NCBI RefSeq assembly: GCF_910592395.1
Contig: NC_088316.1
Coordinates: 10,294,001 to 10,358,000 of the forward strand
Direction of reading: 5' to 3'
From: Lineus longissimus
Taxonomy: Eukaryota > Nemertea > Pilidiophora > Heteronemertea > Lineidae
Length of the DNA: 64,000 bases
This document shows, in pieces, positions 23,201 to 35,500 of the stretch. Both the position numbers and the translations under genes were made by a program. The notes below the pieces were generated by a model. It made no database searches. It was not told the DNA's origin and saw nothing but the letters and a program-made list of their open reading frames with translations. Every line of letters starts with the position of its first letter. Position 1 is the stretch's first letter.

Positions 23201-25059
23201 TAGGGGAACCTGGACTACCAGTATCTGCTGTTGAAAGGGGGAAACAGGTTTTAGTCGCCAAAGGTCAGACATTTCAGGTAGCAGATCATGATTTTACGAA
23301 GTTCTCTCTTTCCCCATCTGTTTCTTTCAAAGTTGATATCCCGTACGATATGACGGGTAGTTTCTATGAAGGCGTGGTCTACGTTGGCTTGAAGGAAAAT
23401 GCATTCGAGCCATCATCCTGTCTGAGGCATCTGGCAGAATATAGTGCCACTGTACCTCGTGACAACCCAATAGAATGTCACTATCACGACGGTGGACCAG
23501 ATCACAACGTTCGTCACATGCGCAACAAACTGGCGAACATTGCTTACTTCCTAGACAGAAATTTAGATATGCTCAGCAGTGTTCAAACTCCTCCCAAACA
23601 CAGCTGGAAGAACCCTGCGGAGCGCTGTATGTCCATTCTGAATATTGGACTCCAGGGGATTGGCATGATGCGACATGCAACTGAAACCTGTGAAGCTAAA
23701 CTGAAAAGTGCCAGTAACCTAGGGGCCATACGTAACCTTGAAGCTACTTTGCCACAAATCAGGCAGGAGGTACTTGATGCAGTCCAGCCTATGAAAGATT
23801 TGCTAGGGGATGTTTTCTCACGTTTGAAGCTGAAGAATGAAGCACTGCGGCCGTTTCAAGCAGCGTCACGAGATGATGTCTCTGCTCTTGCTCGAACCCT
23901 TACCAAGATAGACCCAGACTTTGATGCATCTGTGCTGACCGACACCAAAAGAACAGTGAAACCGGGCATATTAATCAAAGATTTCATCACAAAACATTGT
24001 CTTGAAAGACACTACATGTTCAGCATAAAGCGATGTGGTGATGCAGATTGTGTTTGTGGCAAGGCAAGTCTACCAGAGGAGATATTCCGTGACCTTCACC
24101 ACCTTCCAGATCCGATTCCATCTGCTACAGAAGCGGACAGGTTTATGAGTTTTCAGGTATGACAACGGTTGAGGTGCTTGAAATTCTTCTGGTATTTAAA
24201 CTCAAAGTCATGATATACCTCATCTTCATTGCCAAATCATAAGTTTCCTTTCATCGGTTCAAAGAGATAGTGGGAGACAAAGAAATAACTTCAACATTTG
24301 CTTTCAAATCTAGGAGGCATACGGCAAAGTCCACACCGATGAAGAAATGTTTCTGCCCTCGAAGCTGCAGAAACGCGGTGAAAAGAACCACTGCATGCCC
24401 TTCCCACCAAGCTCCCAGTATGCAAAGAATACAAAAAGTGTCATCCTGGTATGGTTTTCTGTTCACAATATTTTGGTCAACCTGTGTTCTAAACATGTGT
24501 GCAGTGATTGTTCAGTCCAAGTGTGGATTCATTCTTCTCCTCCATTTTCAGTGCGACGAATGTCAACGATGGCGCTGTATTTATAGTAAGAAGGCTTTAA
24601 AACGGGACGATCGCGACAAGCTTAATCGAGAGATGGATACCCTGCTATACTCTTGTGGCACATCATTCAGTGACCTGGAGGAATTGCCAGAAGACTCTGT
24701 CCTTACAGATGAGGATTTGTGCATCTATGATGCCAAGAAGAACTTCCCATTGTGTGAAAGGTGCAGGGGTACTGGAAAAACCTTCCAGGAAAGGCGAACA
24801 AAGGCCTTCGCACCTCGGGGGGCGGGGGGGAGACTAACTTTTCACTTGTGAGAATGACGTCAGGCCTGTAGGACAATGAAAGAGGCACCAGGGTGTAGTT
24901 AAGCATAAATTTATAGCATCAATTTCATGTTCAATTGTTCATGTTGCTTTCATTTAAATACCCGTTTCTGTTCTGAAAAAATAAAAAATAAAAACCGCCC
25001 TCCCTCATCACTTTCTTCAGAAAAAAGGATGATAAACTAACATTTTTTTTTATGGGGCC
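20278..25059 (+). mobile_element. 4.78 kb DDE DNA transposon, TAA target duplication
   Basis: The ends are 33 bp inverted repeats with a single mismatch: GGCCCCATAAAAAAAAATGT.. at 20278-20310 and its complement ending at 25059. TAA flanks both sides (20275-20277 and 25060-25062). The inside encodes one multi-exon transposase on the + strand (20848-24851). A 3 bp TWA duplication is typical of PIF/Harbinger, but the encoded protein does not look like Harbinger transposase. The element stands about 1 kb upstream of the COQ2 start, inside a minisatellite. Confidence 0.85.
20848..24851 (+). pseudogene. DDE-type transposase, one frame break
   Basis: Exons: 20848-21012 (starts MPFVVLQIVHKARILKAWYG), 21539 onward, continuing to 24156, then 24314-24448 and 24552-24851, with GT..AG introns in phase 0. 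About 1,300 codons in all. The likely catalytic residues are Asp in VCHDDKHT (23179-23184), Asp in YHDGGPDHN (23488) and Glu in WKNPAERCMSILNIGLQ (23620), giving D-~103-D-44-E. A CDECQRWRC..C..CERC cysteine module ends the protein. I recognise the SDGGPDHN/NPVER and HLPDPIP pattern from many 'uncharacterised' invertebrate proteins. Near 22545-22575 the frame slips by one base, so this copy is probably not functional unless that is a sequence error. Confidence 0.78.
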
Positions 25060-25370
25060 TAACCCCAACAATTACCCTGCCTTTTTATGCTATAACTAGC
25101 CCCAACCATGACCCTTCCTTCTCATAGTCATACATGCTAGAGCTATCTCTAACCATGACCTTTGGTTTTGATCAAATTGATGCTATTGCTAAACCAACAA
25201 TTACCCAGCCGTTTTATGCTTAACCCCAACCATGACCTTTCCTTTTCATGCTATAGCTTACCCCAACCATGACCCTTCCTTCTCATATGTTATAGCTAAC
25301 ACAACCATGACCTTTGATTTTGATGCTGGTGCTAACTCCAACCATTAACCATCCTTTTTATCAAAACTAA
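25060..25370. repeat. minisatellite, right part
   Basis: Continues the array of 19970-20277 with CCCCAACAATTACCCTGCCT, AACCATGACCCTTCCTTCTC and TTTTGATCAAATTGATGCTA. After 25370 the sequence is unique. 25371-26023 shows no gene other than the presumed COQ2 5' flank, including a short GC-richer stretch at 25860-25920. Confidence 0.8.
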
Positions 25371-26023
25371 ATGAGGTGAGGATACTTTTTTTGGGAGACA
25401 CCCTGTAGTACAGAATAAATCCCAACATTCTCCGACACCAAACAATCAATTTCAGAACAAATATAATGATTTAAGTGCACTGATGGTACTTTACAGATAA
25501 ATTGACAAATGCCGAAAGTTATCCACTCGCTGGTCAATGTTGTTTTCATCTTCGTGAGGAGAGAAATTGCATGTTTGTTAATAAAAATAATCATCTGCTT
25601 CAAAAGACTAGCTGCCCGGTAAGTGTGGAAATGAACAAGTTATTGTTTATTTTTTGGACCAGAACGAATTTGTAAAAAACATGAAATATTGTCAATAAAA
25701 CATGTTATCATATAAATCAATAATAGGACTTTTGATTAGTTTATTTTCTATGAGGATCAATCCAACAAAAAAACAAATTTAAACTTCAGAGCAAATAAAC
25801 TAACATTGACATTTTTCGTCTCGTCTTGTGTCGATGTTTTCCTTCCCCTTTTTTTTGAATTTCCCTCTCCGGCGCTGCCGCAACTTGGTCCAGACGCTGC
25901 CGAAATCACGAAATTACCGGAACTAGAATTGTCATGGGTGAACAAAACAATTTCAGATTCATGGACATTCTCAGTCAATTATATCTTTGAATTCTCATTG
26001 CAGGAATGTAAATAACTATCAGG

Positions 26024-26552
26024 ATGGGAGCACTGTTCTGGATTGCCAGTCACTTGCTGAGGTCCTCGACAAGGCTGCCATCATTTCACAACTACATTGC
26101 CATAGTTTGCCACCAACACCTTCATCTTCACAGACCAGTTAAACCAGGTTTATTGCTGCAGTCCCAACAAAATATGTGCCATCGAGGGTTAAAAGACAAA
26201 AGTTCAAATCTCCAAATGGCACATCTTCGCAATGTCCATTTCAAAAGATCTCCAGAGCTATTGGTCACGTTAGGGAACATTGACTTGTTGACAAGTACTG
26301 GTGCTTTCCATTCAGACAACAGCATTCTTGTACGAACTTCAAAATCCTGTAGGAGTGCATCAGTTGAACAAAGAATGCTTTTTCATGGCTTGTGCAGTCC
26401 TAGACATCATGGATTGATTTGTAATAATCTGAGGACTCCGTTGTCGCTTCAAAGTCGTACGACATCATTATTTTCTTTGACGAGGATACTTGATGCTGCA
26501 CCTGTTTGTGTCCAGCCATATCTGCGCCTCGTACGCTTTGACAGGCCTATAG
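26024..26552 (+). CDS. COQ2 exon 1: targeting peptide and entry to UbiA fold
   Basis: ATG at 26024 opens 176 codons, ending in [19 protein letters not shown] with the donor ATAG|GTAAGA at 26553. The N-terminus [20 protein letters not shown] is hydrophobic and basic, as expected for import. Most of the exon (residues 20-155) is not conserved; only the last about 20 residues match COQ2 strongly. Start chosen as the first ATG of the open frame. Confidence 0.9.
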
Positions 26553-29500
26553 GTAAGAAATACTGACGAGTGGAGTTAAAGGGTAACTCGTGTCAAATTT
26601 CACCATCTAATGTTTTAGCTGTTTTTAGCTCAGCTGACAAAGTCAGCGGAGCTAGTCAAATAGCTATTCGATTGGTGTCCGTCCTTCCACCCATCCTGCC
26701 ATCCTTCCATCATGCCATCTGTAGACAAAGTTGGGCATTTTGTAATCATACAACCGAGGCACTTCAAATCTAGTCTTGCTTATAAACACCGCAGAAAATG
26801 TTGCTTACGGAAAAAAATTTGGGCGATTCGACTCAAATTCAGCTCCCCAGGGGGCAAAATGCGTAAATGAAAAAACAATTTTTTGACGCTCTATTCCAGC
26901 AGATAAAAGCTTAAAATAAAGTTGAAAAGGTCTTCATGATACAGAAGTTTTGATATAAAATAGATTAGTGTCGATTTATATCACCAGTTGGCGGTAGTGA
27001 GCAAAACTGTTGTTTGACCCCGGATGACCCCGCTTTAAATTTCCCGCCGAGGTTACCTGGAGTACTATCGTCAAAAAAATGGCGGTGACATTTTTATTTC
27101 TACCGGAGCGATGATTTTGTAAGTGACGAATTTTCTTTTTTAAGCCTTTACGGAAACGTATTTTGGTACGAAACTTCACACGTTTATAGAAAAGATCAAC
27201 GAGAATGTGTTCAAATGCCCTCATAACGATGAGTTCAACAGAATTTGGTCAAAACAACCTTCGAATGGAGTCAACTTTCTTTGCGAAATTGAAGCGACGA
27301 CCTCATTATTTATCGTAATTTATGCAGATCTGAGTCCAGCTGATGGGTGATGTTCTGATTTGTGTTCAAACTATTGGAAACTTCGGAAATTAGTTCTATT
27401 AGTTCTCCTATTCTGCAGGAGTATATTATAGCCATTGATGTTGACAGCTAAAAGCACGAAAACTTTGTTCAGGTTTCTCGTCCAATCACGTGACCTCTCC
27501 AACACTCGATAATGCACTCTTTTCGTCCACGTTTTAGGCCAATCTTCGGCCTGAACATGAAATCTAATAAGCGCAGTACTTAAATCAGATGTTTCTCTCG
27601 CCTTGAAAACATTCCTGGGTAAAATCCATTGAGATTAGCCGAGTTAATCCACTTTTTCCGTGCCTAAAATCTCTGCCGCTGAATTCTATAAATAGAAACT
27701 ATTAACATCGCGGCAGTGTGGTTCCCATTGTGCGCCCTCCCACTTCACACCATGTCAGGAACTTTTACGGAGAGAGAGGGCGTGCGGTAAGAAGAATGGC
27801 CAAAATGACGTCATGTTTTCCTGGCAATGTCTCTTGCCAGCATCTTTACAGACAACGTTAGAACTAGAAAACGAATATGTTAATTTGCAAAATTAAAAGC
27901 AGATTTCACCACTAACCAGCCAAATCGGAATACGACGGCGCAAAATGTTCTCGCTTTCCTCCTGCTAAAAAACCTTGTTCCCGCACTCCTATTTTAATTT
28001 ATGCCAAGGAAAATGATATGATCTGTTTTCACTTTTTTGTAATTAAATGGTATTCATATAATGAGATCAATAGTAGTGTCCGTGTCAGATCCCATCATGG
28101 AGGTATAAATAATTATTTATACCTCCATGATCACATCGTTCAACTAGTCTTCTCTCCCCAGCCCAGGTGCCTCACACGGACCTTCACGTCCCCATACTCA
28201 AGACCAACTCTTACAATATTGCCCTCAAAACAACCCTGGAGTCATGAATTCACAGGTGCTCCTGTGAAATCTCAGTTCTAGTTTATTTATCAAACTTTAT
28301 CGAGGGTTATCGAATCGAATGGATGTGTCGATCGTCGGGGCGGATTGTATGTGGTTAGGTTGTGCGTCCAAGGCGATTAGGTCATTCAGTTAGTTTGAGA
28401 AAGATCATGATCATGAAGATGCGTGTTGTGTTATCATAACTGGAAAATAAGTTGAAGTTACTATTAGTACTACGATTCTTACATGAGTAAAAAGTAGACG
28501 TTTTAAGCAACACAATAATGTTTTCGGGGACCACGGAACCAGCCCGAAATTGGCGAAACTTGCCGGCTAAATAACGGAAAGAAACCCTCGTGTTTCTATT
28601 TTACAAATCTAACTCTTTTATTAGCACCTTTAAAATGTAAAAACAATAGGAGAGCTCCAACAAGTTTAGTGGCGGGAAAGACAAAAAGGGGGTTTGGTTA
28701 CAAACTACAATCACAGATGGCGACACAGCATTAGGCCTAAGATTAAACTAAGAGGTCAATCTCCAACATTCTCCCCACCTTGGAGGGATCCAATATCACT
28801 CCAATTTAACCTAGAGGGAAAATATTATACTATACATGAAAATCATACTTTCCAAGTGAGAGTTCAATGTAAGCATTACTCAAGAGCAACAAATAACCAA
28901 CGTCAGAATTAGACAAACGCACTAAGGCACCAAAAACCAACAGCTCAAGACTAATCAATAAATCATGCCTACATTAAAGTCTACACCCAGAGCTACTATT
29001 ATTAGACTGAAAGAAAAGGTTCAAAGGGGTCTAGTTTTAACCAGCTTTACAGTAAGGAACAAAGTTGCTTCTCTATTATACATAGCTATCTGAGAGAAAT
29101 CCAAAATACCAGCGGTGCTTAAAACAAGAAATCATAAACACTAAAGATTTTAACTTTACCATACATACATGTAAAAGTGGTATGATTACAACCAACAGTC
29201 AACAAATCCTACAACTCAAATTACACAAGTATGAAACATACTACAACCCAATAGTCACAGGCTTACTGTTGCTAATTAGTAGTCAACTTAGACACACATC
29301 CAATTCAGAAATTAACCCTAGTTTACCTAAACATTCATCTCTGCATACAAATTACTGTAAACTCCAACAGGTCATGTCTGTCCACTTAGCAAATATTGAC
29401 AATACTCAAACATGGCAACCTTAATTTAGCACAAATCTTACCAGCTGCCCTTGAACACAATGTAGGGGTAAAGAGACCTTAGCAGCTAACACACTCTTCT

Positions 29501-32500
29501 ACTCCCAATGAGCATACAACTTCTCCCAGTCAGACAAATTACCTAGAAGCAGATACACTCACAAATATCCGGGTACTTACAAATGTTACACACAGTGTCC
29601 CTTATCAAACACGTCTCTACATGTATGTCACATTCTAATTTCCTCAGCAAATACAAATCTAGGAACATCCAAATTGGGTGCACAACTGGTACACGGTTTA
29701 CCTTACAGTATCAAACATTTCAAATCACAATCAGAAGAAATCTTGCTCAAATGGCGCTTCTGAGTAAAACACTGTACACAATACAAAATTACACCTCAAT
29801 ATCACTGATTCTGTGTTGTACATGTAACACATACAGGCGAAACATACTAATAATCATGCAGTTATCATGGAATACACAAATATTCTTCACATTCACCAAT
29901 AGAAACTGTCTCTGATTGTACCTATACCCAATATTGTGGCAAATTCAGCACATCCTACTAAAATCCTACAATTACTGGTAGAAGAAAGTGTATCAGACAG
30001 ATAACCAATGCAGACAAATTCAAGTTCAACAGCAAGAGTACGGAATTTACAGAAAGTCACCTTTAGAAACTCAACGCACCTCAAGACAGATAGTTACACT
30101 ATACCATATCTTCACAGATCCAATCTATCCCGTGGTCTAACGACCCGGCCAGTTCTAGTAGTCTTCGCTACAGCAACGCTATCATCAGATTCACAACTAG
30201 GCCTAGAGGGGGTCTCTGTGCTTGTCTCAACGACAGAGACTGCCTCAGTGTCAACATCAGTATCAAGATTTTCTCTCAAGTCAGCGACAAGGTCCTGACT
30301 GAAGGATTCATTCAAATCAACATTATTGGTTTCAGAAGCATCAGAATCTTGGTTAGGCAGGGGTGCACTGATTTCAAGGTCATGTAATCTCTGAACAGAT
30401 CTAGTGAGAAACCCAGTGGCAGTCTTCAGGCGAACACTTCTCACAATGCCATCCCTACCAGGAAAGGTCTCAGTGACCACAGCTAGGGGCCAAGACATCC
30501 GAGGGACATGATCCTCTCTGATCAACACTACTGATCCAACCTTCACATTGCAAGAAGCCTGAAATTTCTTAGACACAGGGGGAAGGTTTCTCAAATAGTC
30601 ATCGCTCCACACCTTCCAGAAATCATCCAGCCTAGCTTGACGGACTGCTTCTCGAGCACCCAAATCCTTCGCGTGCACAACCTCAGGATTATTGAGAGAA
30701 TCCTTCGCAATCTCAACTTGAAATCCAGCGGGCCTACCAATGAGGAAGTGTGAAGGTGTCAAGGGGTTTGGGGAATCCAAACTGTCACCAACGAAGGTCA
30801 AAGGTCGCGAGTTGACATTTGCCTCTACCTCATGCAACGTAGTCTCAAGCTCTGATCGAGTCAGTGATTTCTTACCCAGCGATTTCCTCAGAGACCGCTT
30901 CACTGAACCCACAAGCCGCTCCCAGAACCCTCCCCACCATGGGGACCTTGGGGCGATGAAATTCCACTTTGGACTATGGGGACCAAAATACTGCTGCAAC
31001 AAAGTATCTGCCCCAGTGAACGTGGCTGCATTATCAGAATGGAACTCAGAGGGGAGACCCCTCCGAGCAGCAAACCTCCGAATCGCCAGGATACAATCAG
31101 GTAGGTTCAATGAGTCTGTGAGCTCAAGGTGGACAGCCCGGACCACCGCGCAAGTGAACAACAGGATATAGAATTTCTTCTTGGGAAAATCTATACAAAA
31201 CAATGGGCCACCATGGTCAAGGCCAGTGACCGCGAAGCAAGGAGCATCCTTTACTCGAAATCCGGGGAGGGGGGCCATGACTTGATTACATGCCCTCGCC
31301 TCAACTATTCTGCATGGAACACATTCCTTACAGACATGTTTGGCCAACTGTCTCAGGCCTACTATCCAGTAGTTGGACCTCAAGGCAGTCAGTAGAGTGG
31401 TGACTCCAGCATGTTTCATGAGGAAATGCTGAAATCTGACCAGCAAGTAGGACACTCGTCCCTTGGGCAGAATGATTGGGTGTTTACTATCATAACTGAG
31501 CTCAGAAAACTTGAGACGTCCCTTCATTCTCAACAATCCAGTCTTATCCAAGAAGGGGTCCAACTCCTTGTGAGCAGAATCCCTTGGGAGGGGTTTACCC
31601 TTTCTCAGAGCTTCTATCTCACAGTGATAAGAAGCATCCTGCATCAACCTGAACAACTGAACCTGGGCCTTCGACCTCTCATCCTGAGACAGCTGTCCTA
31701 GCCTTCTATCACAAGCAGCAGACCGTAGGTTGTGACAGAACCTCATCACTAAAGCCACAAGCCGAATTGTCCTTGGATAGGACTTCAAGTTGTTCAAGTC
31801 AAACAACTGAGAGATTGCCGGTTCCTGTTTCACAACTTCACCACCAACAGGCACTAGAAGACTTGAGACCGATTCATCACAATTCTCCAATTCCGAATCT
31901 TCCTCAATCAAGTCAACCGAGTCTGAAGACGACGCCAACCACACAGGACCATGCAACCACGACTCAGAAGTGATCAATTTCTTGGCTGATAACCCTCGCG
32001 TAACCAGGTCTGATGGGTTTTCAGGACCTGGACAATGTGACCAGTGAGAGGGCGAGGTGAGCTGTTGAATCTCACCAACCCTGTTCGCTACAAAACTTTT
32101 CCATCGACAGGGGTCTCCCTTGATCCAAGCTAGAGCAACCTGAGAATCTGAATAACAGTGATACGTCGTATCTTCTGGCAACTTCAGGGCTGAGCGAGTG
32201 AACACAAGAATTCGAGCACACAACAGGCTGGCTATGAGTTCCAATCGGGGCAAGGACACAGGCTTGACAGGGGCAACCCTGGCCCTGGCAAACACCAGCG
32301 ATACTTCATAAGTACCATCAGACTTGGGAATCCTAAGGTACACACAAGCTCCATATCCAAGGGTCGAAGAATCTCCAAATGCATGCAGCTCCAGACCCAC
32401 AATGCCCTTCCAAGGCCCACCTGATGTGTAACATCTGGGAATTTTCCACTGTTTGATGACACTAATGCCATCCAACCATGAGATGAAACGCAGCTTCAAC

Positions 32501-35500
32501 TCAGGGGGCAACTCTTCATCCCAACCCAACCCAAGGCGCCAGATTTCTTGGAAAAGAATCTTTGCCATCATGATGAAAGGGCTAAGAAGCCCCAGGGGGT
32601 CGAAGAGTCGAGCAGTGAAACTCAACACAACACGCTTTGTACAACTGAGTTCTGCGGAGGGAGGAAGGGGAATGCCCTCAAACACAAAGCAATCCTCACG
32701 GGAAAGCCAACTCATACCCAGTACCTTTACAGACTCACTGTCCACATGCTTTGAACCAAAGTCGCTCCGAAACTTGTCCACCAACACCTTGTTGTTGGAC
32801 GTGCACTTAGCAAAGGTCAACTCTGCTTCACCCATCACCTCTTGTGCCTCATCGAATACCTCACACCCTCTGGTAGCCTCATCGCAACCTGAAAGGAAAT
32901 CATCCATATAAATATTATCCTTCAACTCCTGTACAACTTCAGAGGGGGGATAACTATCCAAGTGATGTCTTATCGTCGCATTCAGGAGGAATGGGCTTGC
33001 TTTGTTCCCAAAGGGGACCCTGACAAACTTCATGACTCGTACCCTACCACCATCATCCCATAGGAAACGATGTACATCTTGATCTTCGGGTCGGACTCCT
33101 ATCTGTAGGAAAGCTTTCGTCACATCTGCTGTGATCGCTACAGGCCATCGCCGAAAGCGAATCAGGATATCTACCAGACTAGCAAGCAATGAGGGTCCAG
33201 TCTCCAAACAGTCGTTCAAGGACACCCCATTATAACCTGATGCCGAGGCATCAAACACCGGCCTAACCTTGGTAGTCAGGCTGTCTTCACGGACGACTGG
33301 CCGATGAGGCAGATAGAATGTGGGGTTGGGATTTTCCATCTCATGAGCCAGCACCTCCACTATGAAACCACTAGATTCATACTCACGGAATACTTGGTCA
33401 TACCTTTGCTTCAGCTCAGGGTCTCCATCAAATCGCCGGTTCAGCTGCTTCAACCTTTTCCAAGCCATTGCCTCGTTGTTCAGCAGTCTGCCCTTGGCTG
33501 TTTCCGATTTCCAAGGCAGCGCCACCTGGTATCGGCTCCCATTCTTCTGGACGTTCTCTGAAAAATGCTTCAAAACAGGATCAATTTTGGGGTTCAAAGT
33601 TTCCTGTTCAGTGAGAGAGATCCCAACGGACTCCAAGTCCCAGAATCTACGCAGATCAGAGTCACCGACATTCCCCAAGCACATCAACTGAGGGGAGACT
33701 GAACAAGCACCTGATTGAACAGACTGAACTCCACCACCTGAATCTGACCACGAACCTGATAAGACCCATCCAAAACACGACTCCTGAGCAACCAGCCCAC
33801 CAACCTGTCTGAACCTCTGTGGCTTCATGAGTTTCCAATAAAGATCTAAACCGACGAGGATATCCACTGTAATCTCTCTGTTCTCTGAGACTGAGTCAGC
33901 CAACTGGATGTCAGAGCCGAGAATGTTCAGCAGTTCGCACGGGACCAAGGGCCTCACCAATGGGTTACAAATGACTGGTACCTCGGCGACATTTAGAGAA
34001 ATGTTCTCACCTGAACCTGTGTGGCTGCCACTCAAATGCACATTGTATATATTACACTGGCGTTCCACACTAGGAGTGTTGCACCCAAAGGCTGCATAAG
34101 AAATGGGTTCTGTGCCAACCCACTCCGGTTTCACTCTCTTTACCATTGATGAGGTGATGTATGACCTGTCTGACCCACTGTCAAACATCAATGTTGCCTC
34201 AGTGCAGCCCTGCCTGCCCACTATCTTTACCTTGGCTGTCTGTAGCACAGTGTTCACCCTACTACCTGAATTAACACTGCTACCTGCTGAAATAGAATGC
34301 ATATTAGCTTTCATCGTACCAGTATCCTGACCCTTAGACTTCTCAGGTGTCTTGACCCCAGTATCACTACTACTAGATTTACCTGTCCCCTTACTATCAC
34401 CACTCTGGGTTTTGCTAACAGAGGGTGAACCACTTTGCCTAGCCTTGTTCACTTTACCACTACCACCACCACCATTGCACAAAATGGCATGGTGTCGACC
34501 CTTACACTTTGAACATTGTGCAATACAACCCTTGGCAAAGTGTGACTTACCCAAGCACCTGAAACACAACTTACATGACTGCACCTTCGAATGTCTCTCT
34601 GAAACTGGGAGGTTTAACAATCCCCAGCATTTCTCAGTCTGGTGGGTTTTCCCACATACACCACATGAATTACCACCAGAATGTGAGGCTACACTAGGTG
34701 ACTGCAAGGCGGATGCAGTCGCCACACGTTGCTTGTCCTCAGCCATGTCAGCTGTTGCATCAATCCCATGTCCCTGGGTACCAACATTGTCAGTCTTGGT
34801 CAAAACCTTAAAGGTTTCCGATCTCTCTCGTCGATTTATCTCCCTCTTCATGAAGTCTAATAGGAACTCCAAATCCGCTTCCCTTCCGTCACTCTCCCGT
34901 GCCCACTCCATACGTATGTCATTAGGCAAGCGTGACAGAATCAGGGGGGTCAGTAGGAAACCATATTCCGATCCCTCTATACCGAGGGCTTGGAGGCTGC
35001 GAATGTGTAGCAATAGTTCGTCCTGCAACCGCCAAAGTGCTGAAACTCGATTTCCAACCATCTTTCCACCCTGTCCGTGTCCAGGCATAGACGCATTTAA
35101 CAAGGCCTGAACATGTGTGAAAATAATCCTTTCACGTCTTCCATACCGATCCGTTAGCAACTTGCTTGCGATGTGATAGTTCTCCTCCGTCACTGGGAGA
35201 CCCTTTATCACACACTTAGCCTCACCTTCGAGCAGCGAAGAGAGGTACGAGAACTTGCTTATCTCCGGTATACTCTCGTTTTCATCGACAAGTGCGGTGA
35301 ATTGGTCCCAGAATGACTGCCATTCCGTTATCACCCCTGAAAAGGTTGGCAGTTCCAACTTGGGAAGGCGTACCCTTCCCATCGACGCCATGGAGCTGTT
35401 CGAGGCACAACTTGCCCCGTCATCGAAATCGTCATTACTGTCTTTCGATTTTGGACCCTTTGACATACGGGTCACAATCTCTTCCAACATAATCTGTGCC

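Noticed and set aside
24703-24906. small - strand ORF over the transposase 3' end
   Set aside because: Shadow of the transposase exon 24552-24851, which has the cysteine motif and fitting splice phase.
28769-30111. env-like gene behind the BEL/Pao polyprotein
   Set aside because: No frame on the element strand exceeds about 60 codons and no signal or membrane segments are seen.
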